From an uncultured bacterium (GTDB taxonomy: Bacteria; Verrucomicrobiota; Lentisphaeria; Victivallales; Victivallaceae): a DNA stretch of 57,576 bases. Position 1 is the stretch's first letter, and each line of letters begins with the position of its first letter. This document shows, one piece after another, positions 49,912 to 57,576 of the stretch. Position numbers and translations under genes: made by a program. The notes under the pieces were generated by a model. That model saw nothing but the letters and a program-made list of their open reading frames with translations. It ran no database searches and had not been told where the DNA came from. The stretch covers positions 1 through 57,576 of the forward strand of contig CASFRF010000010.1 of assembly GCA_949297015.1 (NCBI GenBank), written 5' to 3'.

Positions 49912-51087
49912 CTACTTGCGCCCGTCCAGCAGGTCCTGGAGCCGTCGGTTCGCCTCCTCCAGTGCGGCCGCGTCCGCGACCTCCGGCGCCGGTTTCGCCT
50001 CCGCGGCGGCCGCCGCGGGGGCCGCAGGCGTATCGGCCGTCAATGCCGCGAGTTTTTCCGCAGCCACCTCCGGGGCCGGTTCCGCGGCCGGTTCCGGCTC
50101 CCGCTTCGGAGCCGGAACCGACTCCTCGGTCAGCAGCGATTCCAGCACCGCGCTCCCGGTGTCGCCCTGCTCCAGATAGCTGGCGATCGGGCCGCCGCCG
50201 ACCACGCCGGCGGTTTCGACGCCCTCGGCCTTGGCCTGGGCGATCACCTCCAGGAAGAACTCCTCGAGCGTCCGGCGCGGATGATCCACGGTGAACGGCT
50301 CATCCGAGAGATCCCGGCGCAGCAGCTCCAGCAGCCGGCTCATCGCCGCCGGCGGCAGCGTCGGCATGGTGATGCGCGTCTCGTCCGAGACGGTCAACAG
50401 CTCGTTCAAAGTCCCCGCGGCGCGCAACTTGCCGCCGTAAAGGATCATCACCCGGTCGCAGACGTCTTCGATATCGCTCAAGAGGTGGCTGGTGATCAGC
50501 ACCGTCTTGCCCCGCCGCTTCAGCGTCAGAATCAGATCCTTGACCTCCCGGGCGCCGAGCGGATCCAGCCCCGAGGTCGGCTCGTCCAGCACCAGAATGG
50601 CGGGATCGTTGATCATCGCCTGCGCCAGTCCGATCCGCCGGGCCATGCCTTTGGAGAACTCCCCGACCCGGCGCCGCCGGGCGTGCGCCAGCCCCACCAT
50701 GTCCAGCAGCTGGCCGATCCGCAGTTTGCGTTCCGCCGCCGACAGATTGAACAGCGATCCGAAGAAGTCCAGCGTCTCCTCCGCGGTCAGGTACTTGTAC
50801 AAATAGGAGTCCTCGGGCAGATACCCGATCTCCCGCTTGGTCTCCACCGCCCGCGGCGATTTGCCCAGCACCGAGAGCACCCCGCCGGTCGGATACAGCA
50901 GCCCCAGAATCATTTTGACCGTGGTCGACTTGCCCGAGCCGTTCGGCCCCAGCAGCCCGATCACCTCGCCCTCGCGGACCTCAAAATCCAGATCGTTCAC
51001 CGCGCGCGCCTTGGGGCGTCCCCAGAAATCGCGGAACACCTTGGTCAGCCCGACCGCTGAAACGACCACCGCCCGTTCCGTAGCCAT
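49912..51087 (-). CDS. ABC transporter ATPase with long low-complexity C-terminal tail
   Basis: The protein has 391 aa from ATG 51087, which overlaps the P-type ATPase stop by one base. Walker A is LLGPNGSGKSTTVKM (about 46-60), signature EFSKGMARRIGLAQAM, Walker B ILVLDEPTSGLDPLG, H-loop LITSHLL. It belongs to the ABC-2/CcmA-like class that partners the downstream permease. After about residue 235 a domain DETRITMPTLPPAAM... follows, and the last roughly 90 residues are Ala/Pro/Glu-rich (EPEPAAEPAPEVAAEK...) ending in a helix EEANRRLQDLLDGRK, which could be a tether for another operon protein. Confidence 0.92.
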   Translation of the reverse strand: MATERAVVVSAVGLTKVFRDFWGRPKARAVNDLDFEVREGEVIGLLGPNGSGKSTTVKMILGLLYPTGGVLSVLGKSPRAVETKREIGYLPEDSYLYKYLTAEETLDFFGSLFNLSAAERKLRIGQLLDMVGLAHARRRRVGEFSKGMARRIGLAQAMINDPAILVLDEPTSGLDPLGAREVKDLILTLKRRGKTVLITSHLLSDIEDVCDRVMILYGGKLRAAGTLNELLTVSDETRITMPTLPPAAMSRLLELLRRDLSDEPFTVDHPRRTLEEFFLEVIAQAKAEGVETAGVVGGGPIASYLEQGDTGSAVLESLLTEESVPAPKREPEPAAEPAPEVAAEKLAALTADTPAAPAAAAAEAKPAPEVADAAALEEANRRLQDLLDGRK

Positions 51088-53210
51088 CAGTTCACCCCCC
51101 CGGCCGCCGGCAGCGCACCGGCCTGCTCTTCCAGGGTCAGCTCCTCGCCGGTGCGGACCAGCCGCGCGCTGTTGAAGATGATCACCAGCGTGCTGCCCGC
51201 ATGCAGCACCGCCGCCCACACCGGAGTCATCCAGCCGAACACCGACAACACGATGCCGCCCAGCACGAACACCATTCCGAACAACAGATTCTGATTGATC
51301 ACCAGGCGCGACTTGCGGGAGAGGTAGACCAACATCGGAATCCGCCGCAGATCGTTGGTCATCAAGGCGATCGAAGCGCTGTTGATGGCGATGTCGCTGC
51401 CGATCGCCCCCATCGCGATGCCGAGGTCGCCCGCGGCCAGCGCCGGCGCGTCGTTCACCCCGTCACCGACCACCGCCACCAGCGAATTCTGCTGAATCTT
51501 CTCCACAAATTCGACCTTCCCGGCGGGCAGACAATCGGCCTTGAACTCGTCGATATTGAGCTGCCGGGCCACGGTTTCGGCCACCGACTCGCGGTCGCCG
51601 GTGACCATGGCGCAGAACCGGATGCCCAGCCGCCGCAAACCGGAGATCATCGCCGGCGCCTCACGCCGCAGCTTGTCCTTGAGCCCGATCCAGCCCAGCA
51701 CTTCCGTGCCGCGCACCACATAGACCACGCTCATCCCGGCCGACTCGCTCTCCTCGTGCACCGGCATCGTCACCTGCTGCTCGTGCATCCAGGCGGCGCG
51801 TCCGATCCGGCACACCTGCCCTTCGATCTCGGCGGTCACCCCTTTGCCGTGCGCCTCCTGAGAATTCAGCGCCGGAGCCAGCTGGATGCCCGCCTCCGCC
51901 GCCAGTTTCCGCAGCGCCACCGCCGTCGGATGGTTGCTGTACTGCTCGGCCGAAGCGGCAATCCGCAGCAGCTCCGCCGGAGCCACGCTGCCCAGCGGAT
52001 TGAGCTTGACCACCGACAACACGCCGTCGGTCAGCGTTCCGGTCTTGTCAAACACAAACGCGGTCAGCCGTGCCGCCAGCTCCAGGTGGCTGACGTTCTT
52101 GATCAGAATGCCCAGCCGGGCCGCCGCGGCCACCGCCGCCACCACCGCCGTCGGGGTGGCCAGCACCACCGCGCAGGGACAGGCGATCACCAGAAGCGTG
52201 ATCACCCGGTCCATATCGCGGGTGAAGAACCAAGTCACCACCGCCAGCATCAACACGGTGGGCGTGTAGTATCCGGCGTAACGGTCGATAATCCGCACCA
52301 CCGGCGTCCGGCTGCTTTCAGCCGCCAGAATCATCTCCTTGACCTTGCCCAGCGTGGTGTCCTCGCCCACCCGGGTCACCGACAGCTCCACCGCGCCGGT
52401 CAGGTTCTGGGTTCCGGCGAAGACGTCGTCGCCCTCGGACTTGTCCAGCGGCAGCGATTCACCGGTGATCGAAGCCTGATTCACCGTGCTTTCGCCCTTG
52501 ACGATCCGGGCGTCCACCGGGAAATTCTCGCCGGGCCGGACCACGATCCGGTCGCCGATCGCCAGCTCGGTCACGCTGACCTCTTCCTCCACCCCGTCGC
52601 GCAGCCGCCGGGCCACGTTCGGGGTCAGTTTGATCAGCTCCTCGATCGAGCGCTGGGCGCCGGAGGCGGTCCGGGTCTCGATGATGATGGTGATCAGCAG
52701 AAAGAAGGCGATGATCCCCGCGGTCTGGAAGCTGCCGCTGCCCAGTTCCGACTGGTAGTTGCCCTGGGCCAGCGCCGCCAGAATGGCCAGCGCCACAAGT
52801 TCATTCATGTAGACCTTGCCCTGAATCAGGTCGCGCACCGCGGTGACCACAATCGGAAACGCCAGCACAAAGGCGCCGACAATCGCGCTCAGCGTGGCGG
52901 CGAAGCCGTAGGCGGGCAGCCACCACTCGAGCAGGAAGGAGTTCACAATCAGGATTCCGCCCAGCAGCGCGAACGACAGCCGGCCCATCGCCCGGTCGTG
53001 GCCGACGCCCCCGACGGCGTCATGGCCGCAGGGACAGGCCACCCGTCCGCCGTGATCGTGACCGCAGCAGGCGGCTCCCGTCGCTCCGTGGTCGTGACCG
53101 GCGGGCTCCGCCTGGTCGTGATCGTGACCGCAGCAGGCGGTTCCCGCCGGGCCGTGATCGTGACCGCAGCCGCACGCGGCGGCGGGCTTTCTGGTATCTT
53201 CAGCAGTCAT
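51087..53210 (-). CDS. P1B-type heavy-metal-transporting ATPase with Cys/His-rich N-terminus
   Basis: The protein has 707 aa. The N-terminal 65 residues hold repeated CCGHDHG, GHDHG, CGCGHDHG and CPCGHD units in place of a ferredoxin-like HMA domain. Eight membrane helices follow. TM6 has ACPCAVVLATP (CPC metal site), then DKTGTLTDG with the phosphorylated Asp, the HP dipeptide in YSNHPTAVA, the GDG motif VGDGVNDAPALA and a TM8 region AVLHAGSTLVIIFNSARL. CPC is typical of Zn/Cd/Pb or Cu pumps, whereas an H-x-G-x-T motif in TM8 recalls P1B-4 (Co/Fe/Zn) pumps; the metal is therefore undecided. It sits 3 nt after an SPFH gene and overlaps the ABC ATPase start. Confidence 0.93.
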   Translation of the reverse strand: MTAEDTRKPAAACGCGHDHGPAGTACCGHDHDQAEPAGHDHGATGAACCGHDHGGRVACPCGHDAVGGVGHDRAMGRLSFALLGGILIVNSFLLEWWLPAYGFAATLSAIVGAFVLAFPIVVTAVRDLIQGKVYMNELVALAILAALAQGNYQSELGSGSFQTAGIIAFFLLITIIIETRTASGAQRSIEELIKLTPNVARRLRDGVEEEVSVTELAIGDRIVVRPGENFPVDARIVKGESTVNQASITGESLPLDKSEGDDVFAGTQNLTGAVELSVTRVGEDTTLGKVKEMILAAESSRTPVVRIIDRYAGYYTPTVLMLAVVTWFFTRDMDRVITLLVIACPCAVVLATPTAVVAAVAAAARLGILIKNVSHLELAARLTAFVFDKTGTLTDGVLSVVKLNPLGSVAPAELLRIAASAEQYSNHPTAVALRKLAAEAGIQLAPALNSQEAHGKGVTAEIEGQVCRIGRAAWMHEQQVTMPVHEESESAGMSVVYVVRGTEVLGWIGLKDKLRREAPAMISGLRRLGIRFCAMVTGDRESVAETVARQLNIDEFKADCLPAGKVEFVEKIQQNSLVAVVGDGVNDAPALAAGDLGIAMGAIGSDIAINSASIALMTNDLRRIPMLVYLSRKSRLVINQNLLFGMVFVLGGIVLSVFGWMTPVWAAVLHAGSTLVIIFNSARLVRTGEELTLEEQAGALPAAGGVN
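53052..53174 (-). repeat. In-frame coding repeats in the P1B-ATPase N-terminus
   Basis: The plus-strand string GTGATCGTGACCGCAGCAGG recurs with its first copies 66 bp apart (53052 and 53118), and a shorter variant begins at 53154. The repeats encode CCGHDHG units and stay in frame, so copy number could vary without breaking the gene. Confidence 0.75.
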
Positions 53211-53213
53211 GGC

Positions 53214-54344
53214 TTACTTGTCCTCCGCAGTTGATTTGACCGCCGGGCGCGGAGGCTCCGGGTTGAGCTTGATCCGGACCTGTTTCTGCGCCGCCGGGGT
53301 ACTGGTCCCCATGATATATTTGCCGTCCTGCGCACTCATCACCTCGGCCAGCACATTGTTGTACAAGGCGGTCAGCACCGTGCGCGGACTCTTGGCGTAC
53401 TGTTCGTTGATGCTGGTAAAGTAGATGCTCTCGGCCTTGACCACCGAAACCACCTGCTTGCGATAGGTCTCGGCCTGCGCCAGAATATCGGCGGCCTGCG
53501 CCAGCATCTCGTTCTCGGTCCGGACCTGGTACTCCTTGGCCTGACTGATCAGAGAGCTCTGCGTGTTGCCCGCGGCCGACACTTCGTCGAAAGCCGCCTT
53601 GGTCTTCAGCGGCGGTGCGGCGTAATCGAGGGTCAGCGTGTTCAGCTCCACTCCGCAGTTCGCCTCGCCCAGCAGCTTGACGAAGGCCTGCTCCACCTCA
53701 CCGGTGTAGCGGGTCTTGTTCTGCCCGTAGAGGATGTCATCCACCCGGGTCCGGCTGGTGACCTGAATCACCGCCTGCGCCAGCAGATTCTTCAGCAAGC
53801 TCTGAGGACCGGTACGGCCGGAGATTCCCTCGACGCTCTGCTCGAGCGTATCTTCGGCGCCGGGATCCGGCGGGGTCGCCAGCGTCAGATAATACGCGGT
53901 GGGGTCGGAAATCCGGTAACTCGCGCTCCAGCTGGTGTGAATGATGTTGGCGTCACCGGTCAGCAAGTAGGAGTCCCGCCCCGGCTCCAACGGCTGCCCG
54001 CCCCCCTGCTGACTCAAGGCATCGCCCGCCGGCATGAAGGCCAGTTTGAAGGTCCGGGGGCTGGTCGGGACCTCGACCAGCGAAGTCACCGGATAGGGCG
54101 GAAACCAATACCAGCCGCGGTCGTAGGTCTGGAGAAATTTGCCGAAGCGCAGCACCAGCACCGACTGCTGCGGCTTGACTTCCAGATAACCGCCGAAGGT
54201 GAGGAAGTACGCCACCATGCCGACGATGATCACCACCAGACAGAGAAACGCCACCCGCAGACTGCGCACCAGCGACTTCAGTCCGGAATCGTATTGCCCG
54301 GAGTGATCGAACTCCGTGTTTTTCACCTCTTCATGATTTGCCAT
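53214..54344 (-). CDS. SPFH-domain protein, HflK-like (third SPFH gene of the operon)
   Basis: The protein has 376 aa. A cytosolic N-terminus is followed by one transmembrane helix (about 30-52, VAFLCLVVIIVGMVAYFLTFGG), then the SPFH/band-7 domain (VLRFGKFLQTYDRGWYWFPPYPVTSLVEVP ... SASYRISDPTAYYL) and a helical region with Ala/Gln/Glu repeats (ENEMLAQAADILAQAETYRKQVVSVVKAESIYF). HflK-type proteins form large membrane cages that modulate the FtsH protease. A short Pro/Lys C-terminus follows. A P-type ATPase lies 3 nt downstream and HflC-like 15 nt upstream. Confidence 0.85.
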   Translation of the reverse strand: MANHEEVKNTEFDHSGQYDSGLKSLVRSLRVAFLCLVVIIVGMVAYFLTFGGYLEVKPQQSVLVLRFGKFLQTYDRGWYWFPPYPVTSLVEVPTSPRTFKLAFMPAGDALSQQGGGQPLEPGRDSYLLTGDANIIHTSWSASYRISDPTAYYLTLATPPDPGAEDTLEQSVEGISGRTGPQSLLKNLLAQAVIQVTSRTRVDDILYGQNKTRYTGEVEQAFVKLLGEANCGVELNTLTLDYAAPPLKTKAAFDEVSAAGNTQSSLISQAKEYQVRTENEMLAQAADILAQAETYRKQVVSVVKAESIYFTSINEQYAKSPRTVLTALYNNVLAEVMSAQDGKYIMGTSTPAAQKQVRIKLNPEPPRPAVKSTAEDK

Positions 54345-54359
54345 CTTACGCCTCCGCGA

Positions 54360-55277
54360 TTATTTCGTGCCCAGGATTTCGGCGTTTTTCTGCAGCAAAT
54401 CAAACGGCGCGGTATTGGTGTCGACCACCAGCGTGGTCCGGGTCTTCATGATCTGGCTGAGGGCGTCAAGTTTGCGCAGGAAGATCGCCAGTTCCGGATT
54501 CTTGCTGAACACCTCGTAGTATTTTGCGGCTTCGGCGTCGCCCTGAGCCCGGATCTCCTTGGCCTTCGCCTCGGCGTCGGCCAGGGTCTTGGCCCGATTG
54601 CTGTCCGCCTCGATCCGGATGCTCTTGGCCTGCTGTTCGCCCCGAGCCAGGAAATCGGCCACCACCCGCTTGCGGTCATCGTTCATCCGCTCGAACACCT
54701 TTTCACTGATCGAAGTCGGAACATTGATGCTGTTGATCCCGACCAGTTCGATGGTCAGACCGTAGGGCGCGGCCTTCTGCTCCAGCTCCTGCCGGATCTC
54801 GTCCTGAATCTGAGTGAGCTTCATCTTCGCCGGATCGGTGTTGACGATCTGGTTGAACTCATAGCGTCCGATGGTGGCGAGCTTGGCTCCGCGCATCCAG
54901 GTGTTGAGTTCGCTTTCCGCCTTGGCGATGTTCTCCAGCGAGATGAAGAACTGCTGCGGATCGTCGATCCGGTAGTTGACGAAGATCCCGACCAGAATAT
55001 TCTGTCCGTCGGCGGTCTGCGTCTCCTCGAGCTTGCCCACGCTGCCGCTGAAGCAGCGGGTCCGCCGGTCGAAGGAGTAGATCCGCTGAATCGGATAGGG
55101 CCAGCGCAGATGCAGCCCCGGGGCCGGGCTCTCCGGCTCGACCCGCCCCAGCGTGGTGACCACCACGCTTTCGGTCTCATTGACCTGATAGGTGACGATG
55201 GCCACCACCAGAATCGCCGCCACCAACACTCCCAACAGAATTGTCGGCCAATGGGTGAATATGCTTTTGCTCGCCAT
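54360..55277 (-). CDS. SPFH-domain protein, HflC-like
   Basis: The protein has 305 aa from ATG 55277 (AAGGAGG about 10 nt upstream). A transmembrane helix lies at about 10-30 (TILLGVLVAAILVVAIVTYQV). The SPFH domain has VVTTLGRVEPESPAPGLHLRWPYPIQRIYSFDRRTR, DGQNILVGIFVNYRIDDPQQFF, GRYEFNQIVNTDP and YGLTIELVGINSINVP. These are characteristic of HflC, including the coiled-coil (ARGEQQAKSIRIEADSNRAKTLADAEAKAKEIRAQGDAEAAKYYEVF). It partners HflK in the FtsH-modulating complex. The window has no ftsH. Confidence 0.9.
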   Translation of the reverse strand: MASKSIFTHWPTILLGVLVAAILVVAIVTYQVNETESVVVTTLGRVEPESPAPGLHLRWPYPIQRIYSFDRRTRCFSGSVGKLEETQTADGQNILVGIFVNYRIDDPQQFFISLENIAKAESELNTWMRGAKLATIGRYEFNQIVNTDPAKMKLTQIQDEIRQELEQKAAPYGLTIELVGINSINVPTSISEKVFERMNDDRKRVVADFLARGEQQAKSIRIEADSNRAKTLADAEAKAKEIRAQGDAEAAKYYEVFSKNPELAIFLRKLDALSQIMKTRTTLVVDTNTAPFDLLQKNAEILGTK

Positions 55278-55319
55278 AAACTTGATGCCTCCTTCGCAAC
55301 CTTCTATTTCATTCACGCA

Positions 55320-57260
55320 CTACTGCTTGTTGACCAACGTATTCAGATCCGCGTCGATCAGATCGAACCGCGCCTTTTCCTCGAAGTTGAGCTCGTAAAC
55401 CTCGTTCTGCAGCCCGGAACTCAACACAAACTTGCGGACCTCTCCGGCATCGCGCAACAGCATGTCCAAATAGACATTGAGCTTGAACAGCGCCGGGAAC
55501 GCCTGATAACTGATCAGTTGCGACTGGAAGCGGGCCTGCTCGGCCTGCGCCACCTGCGTCACCCGGTAGCGGTAGCTTTCGGCATCGGCCACCACCTGCT
55601 GCGCCTGCGACTGGGACTCGGCCGCGGTCTTGATCTGATAGGCCTCCGCCTTGAGCACGGTGGAGTGCATGGTCTCCATCGCGCCGATCACCTCCTGAAA
55701 CGCGGGCGCCACCTTCTCCACCGGCGGGTGCGCGTCCAGAATATTGACCGCCACCACCTGGATTCCCAACCCCACCTGATCCGCATGCTCCTGGATCCGC
55801 TCCCGGATCGCGTTTTCCGCTTCGCGGCGACCGGTGCTCATGATCTTGAAGATCGAGGAACTGGCGAAGTACTCGGTGGCCACCTCCTGCCCGATCCGCT
55901 TGAGCATCAGCTCCGGATCGCGATTCTCATAGGCATAGCGGAAGAGACCCTCGGGGCGGATCTGATACTGCACCGGCATGGTCAGCCCCAGGAAGGAGAT
56001 CGGAGCCGCCTTGCTGTCCACCGCCTCCTGCGAAGTCTCCGGTTCCACCGCCACCACAAACTCGGCCTCACCCTCGAGGTGCTGTTTGGTCCAGAGGATC
56101 ACCGGCGACTTCTGGTGCGCGACCTCCTCGCCGGGCTTGGTCGAATCGGGCTCGCCGATGGTCACGGTCTTGATCTCCTCGCAGGAGTAACGGCTGATCC
56201 GGGCGAAGGGATAGGGCAGCGTGTAGTAGACGCCCGGCGGCAGCAGCTCGCGCTTGACCACCCGGCCGAAACGCTCATGCACGCCCACCTGCCCCGGCCC
56301 GACCTCGTTGATCCCGGTGAACAGCCAGAGCAGCAGCAGCCAGATCACCAGCAGCGGGAACACCGAGCGCTCGATAAAGCCGTAGAGCCAAGTCCCCGAG
56401 ACCTTGAATCCGAACTGATAGTCGAGCGAATCGGCCAGATTGCGCATCACGCCGCCCGGCTCGGTGAAGAACGACAGCAACCGGCTTTCAAAGATCGGCC
56501 GCGGTTCCTCAAGCGTCCGCGGGCGATAGAACTCGACCACGAAATTGAAGATGAACTCGCACCCCAGCACCATGAAGATCCACCAGATCCAGCGGGCCGC
56601 GTAACCGTCGAACTGCGGCACACCCTGAAGCTGGCAAATGGAGCTGACGGTGGCGCAGAGCAGCACGCCGAACCCGGCGATCAGCCACCCCCCCACCGGC
56701 CGCAGCCAGCGGTAGGCCTGCTGCCGCGACTGCCCGACGAAGAACGCGCCGGAAAAGACCGCCACGCACATCAGAAAGCCGGAAACCATGGCCGCGTGCA
56801 CCGCGCTCAGGGGAACCGGCGTTTCCAGCCGGACCCGCCAGTGGTTGCGGAACAGCAGCAGCACCCCCACGGTGAACAGCGCCGCGAGAATCGCCAGCAC
56901 ATAGGGCGCGTACTTCCGATAATTGGCAAAGGAGCGCCCGGCGGTGAACCGGACATCCTCCTCGACCTCGAACGCATGGTTCTCCTTGCGCTTTTCGAGC
57001 AGGATTTTCTCCTCTTCCTCGCGAGCGGCGCTGCGGTTCATCACGCCGTAAATCAGCGCCGACAACGCGAACAGCAGCGCCAACGAGAACGGGATCACCG
57101 ACAACGCGAACACATCCGACCCGGCAAGCGTATCCTTGATACACCCCAGGATCAGCACGACCACCGTCAGAATTCCGGCGGCGCAACCACCGATCACCGA
57201 CAGCTTGACCATCAACCCGGCCTGATCGCCGACGGCTTTCAAGTCCTTTCGAATCTCCAT
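55320..57260 (-). CDS. SPFH-domain protein with N-terminal polytopic membrane domain (HflK-like)
   Basis: The protein has 646 aa from ATG 57260 (AGAGGTG upstream). Seven hydrophobic helices precede the SPFH domain (about 17-40, 51-73, 118-137, 155-176, 190-209, 222-242, 307-326). The SPFH part starts INEVGPGQVGVHERFGRVVKRELLPPGVYYTLPYPF. It continues through MPVQYQIRPEGLFRYAYEN, GLGIQVVAVNILDAHPPVEKVAPAFQEVIGAMETMHS and a coiled-coil (TAAESQSQAQQVVADAESYRYRVTQVAQAEQARFQ). Ordinary HflK has one helix and about 400 aa, so the polytopic head is a clear extension. It is the promoter-proximal gene of the operon. Confidence 0.85.
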   Translation of the reverse strand: MEIRKDLKAVGDQAGLMVKLSVIGGCAAGILTVVVLILGCIKDTLAGSDVFALSVIPFSLALLFALSALIYGVMNRSAAREEEEKILLEKRKENHAFEVEEDVRFTAGRSFANYRKYAPYVLAILAALFTVGVLLLFRNHWRVRLETPVPLSAVHAAMVSGFLMCVAVFSGAFFVGQSRQQAYRWLRPVGGWLIAGFGVLLCATVSSICQLQGVPQFDGYAARWIWWIFMVLGCEFIFNFVVEFYRPRTLEEPRPIFESRLLSFFTEPGGVMRNLADSLDYQFGFKVSGTWLYGFIERSVFPLLVIWLLLLWLFTGINEVGPGQVGVHERFGRVVKRELLPPGVYYTLPYPFARISRYSCEEIKTVTIGEPDSTKPGEEVAHQKSPVILWTKQHLEGEAEFVVAVEPETSQEAVDSKAAPISFLGLTMPVQYQIRPEGLFRYAYENRDPELMLKRIGQEVATEYFASSSIFKIMSTGRREAENAIRERIQEHADQVGLGIQVVAVNILDAHPPVEKVAPAFQEVIGAMETMHSTVLKAEAYQIKTAAESQSQAQQVVADAESYRYRVTQVAQAEQARFQSQLISYQAFPALFKLNVYLDMLLRDAGEVRKFVLSSGLQNEVYELNFEEKARFDLIDADLNTLVNKQ

Positions 57261-57314
57261 TCGCACCTCTTCGAGCTCAAGGTTTTTCGGCAAAAACATC
57301 CAAATATGTATGGA

Positions 57315-57342
57315 ATAATACACCATCTCCCGGAAAAAACAA
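57315..57342 (-). promoter_or_regulatory. Promoter of the SPFH/P1B-ATPase/ABC operon
   Basis: On the minus strand, TTGTTT (57342-57337), 16 nt, TATTAT (57320-57315), about 55 nt before the ATG at 57260. Confidence 0.68.
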
Positions 57343-57391
57343 GCCTTCCCCGAAAAAAAACCCGGTTATTCGCGAAAGGACCGTCGGGAAT

Positions 57392-57420
57392 TTGCTTTTC
57401 CGCGAAGTTGGAACTACATT
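57392..57420 (+). promoter_or_regulatory. Promoter of the gene at the right edge
   Basis: TTGCTT (57392-57397), 17 nt, TACATT (57415-57420), 30 nt before ATG 57450 with AGGGGAT in between. Divergent from the SPFH operon promoter. Confidence 0.7.
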
Positions 57421-57449
57421 GCACGGAGTTTAAATCCAGGGGATCTGAC

Positions 57450-57576
57450 ATGGTATTGCAACAGCTCATCATCGCCACCGGCCTGGGGGGAGCACGCCCC
57501 GGGGCCGCTCCGGCGGCCGTCGCCGACGAGGCGGCCGCCGACCTGACCCGGCTGGAAAACCTGGACCCGACGGCCG
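57450..57576 (+). CDS. 5' end of an unidentified gene, cut by the window edge
   Basis: ATG 57450 opens a frame that is still open at the window end (42 complete codons). The visible part reads MVLQQLIIATGLGG and then an Ala/Pro/Asp-rich stretch. A weak hydrophobic start may be a signal or anchor, but too little is present to name a family. A promoter with 17-nt spacing and an AGGGGA ribosome-binding site directly upstream support it as a real start. Confidence 0.55.
   Translation, partial: MVLQQLIIATGLGGARPGAAPAAVADEAAADLTRLENLDPTA

Noticed and set aside
49021..53234. Long plus-strand open frames opposite the ABC and P-type ATPase genes
   Set aside because: Opposite frames of well-identified proteins, with His/Arg/Gln-rich nonsense composition.

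Overview
The window is about 57.6 kb of GC-rich, gene-dense bacterial chromosome. Several traits point to the PVC superphylum, most likely Lentisphaerota (Victivallis-like). These are a pseudopilin with the [20 protein letters not shown] leader and a C-terminal H-X9-DG motif, a GntR regulator next to large secreted sugar-active-looking proteins, a UroD-like methyltransferase, a cytosolic GH43-type protein, and a large SPFH/P-type ATPase/ABC operon. The assignment is inferred from gene content; no rRNA is present.

Layout. (1) 1-2.6 kb: end of an AsmA-like gene, tatD, nudC. (2) 2.66-2.79 kb: tRNA-Lys(CUU) with its own promoter and terminator. (3) 2.84-12.5 kb: a consensus promoter drives a GntR/LacI-like regulator, a pseudopilin and two tandem paralogous proteins of about 1270 aa, ended by a strong terminator. 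(4) 12.5-15.06 kb, minus strand: an exported protein, a YkgJ-like cysteine-cluster protein, gmk and coaC, preceded by a separately promoted small coiled-coil membrane protein. (5) 15.2-20.06 kb, plus strand: rpmF-plsX-fabH-argB-aroK-aroC. (6) 20.1-21.35 kb: a nucleotidyltransferase/GHMP-kinase fusion. (7) 27.9-21.4 kb, minus strand: aminotransferase, NifA-like sigma54 activator, galE, DnaQ-like exonuclease, galK, trpS. (8) 28-29.75 kb: three genes with phage-like flavour. (9) 29.8-38.5 kb: RND adaptor, RND pump, CPA1 antiporter, response regulator and histidine kinase, behind a promoter containing a perfect TGTGA-N6-TCACA palindrome. (10) 38.5-39.4 kb: two short transcription units (a small lipoprotein and an apparently non-coding transcript) whose promoters share a conserved element at identical spacing. 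(11) 39.4-41.4 kb, minus strand: ribB under an FMN riboswitch, and a UroD-like gene. (12) 41.5-44.4 kb, plus strand: a YbdG-like mechanosensitive channel and a GH43-like protein with an F5/8-type domain. (13) 57.3-44.4 kb, minus strand: a ten-gene tightly coupled operon of three SPFH proteins, a metal P-type ATPase with a Cys/His-rich head, an ABC-2 exporter, a TPR-like membrane protein, a DUF21/CBS protein, a lipoprotein and a UPF0489 protein. (14) A promoter and the first codons of a plus-strand gene at the right edge.

Best leads for new biology: the SPFH/P1B-ATPase/ABC operon; the paired promoters at 38.5 and 39.1 kb with 11-bp-phased GTCA repeats directly downstream of a two-component system; the orphan terminated transcript with a perfect ribosome-binding sequence but no start codon beside it; the GntR-pseudopilin-tandem secreted protein operon; and the isolated phage-like cassette at 28-29.7 kb. 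All functional statements rest on motif recognition by eye; no database search was run.
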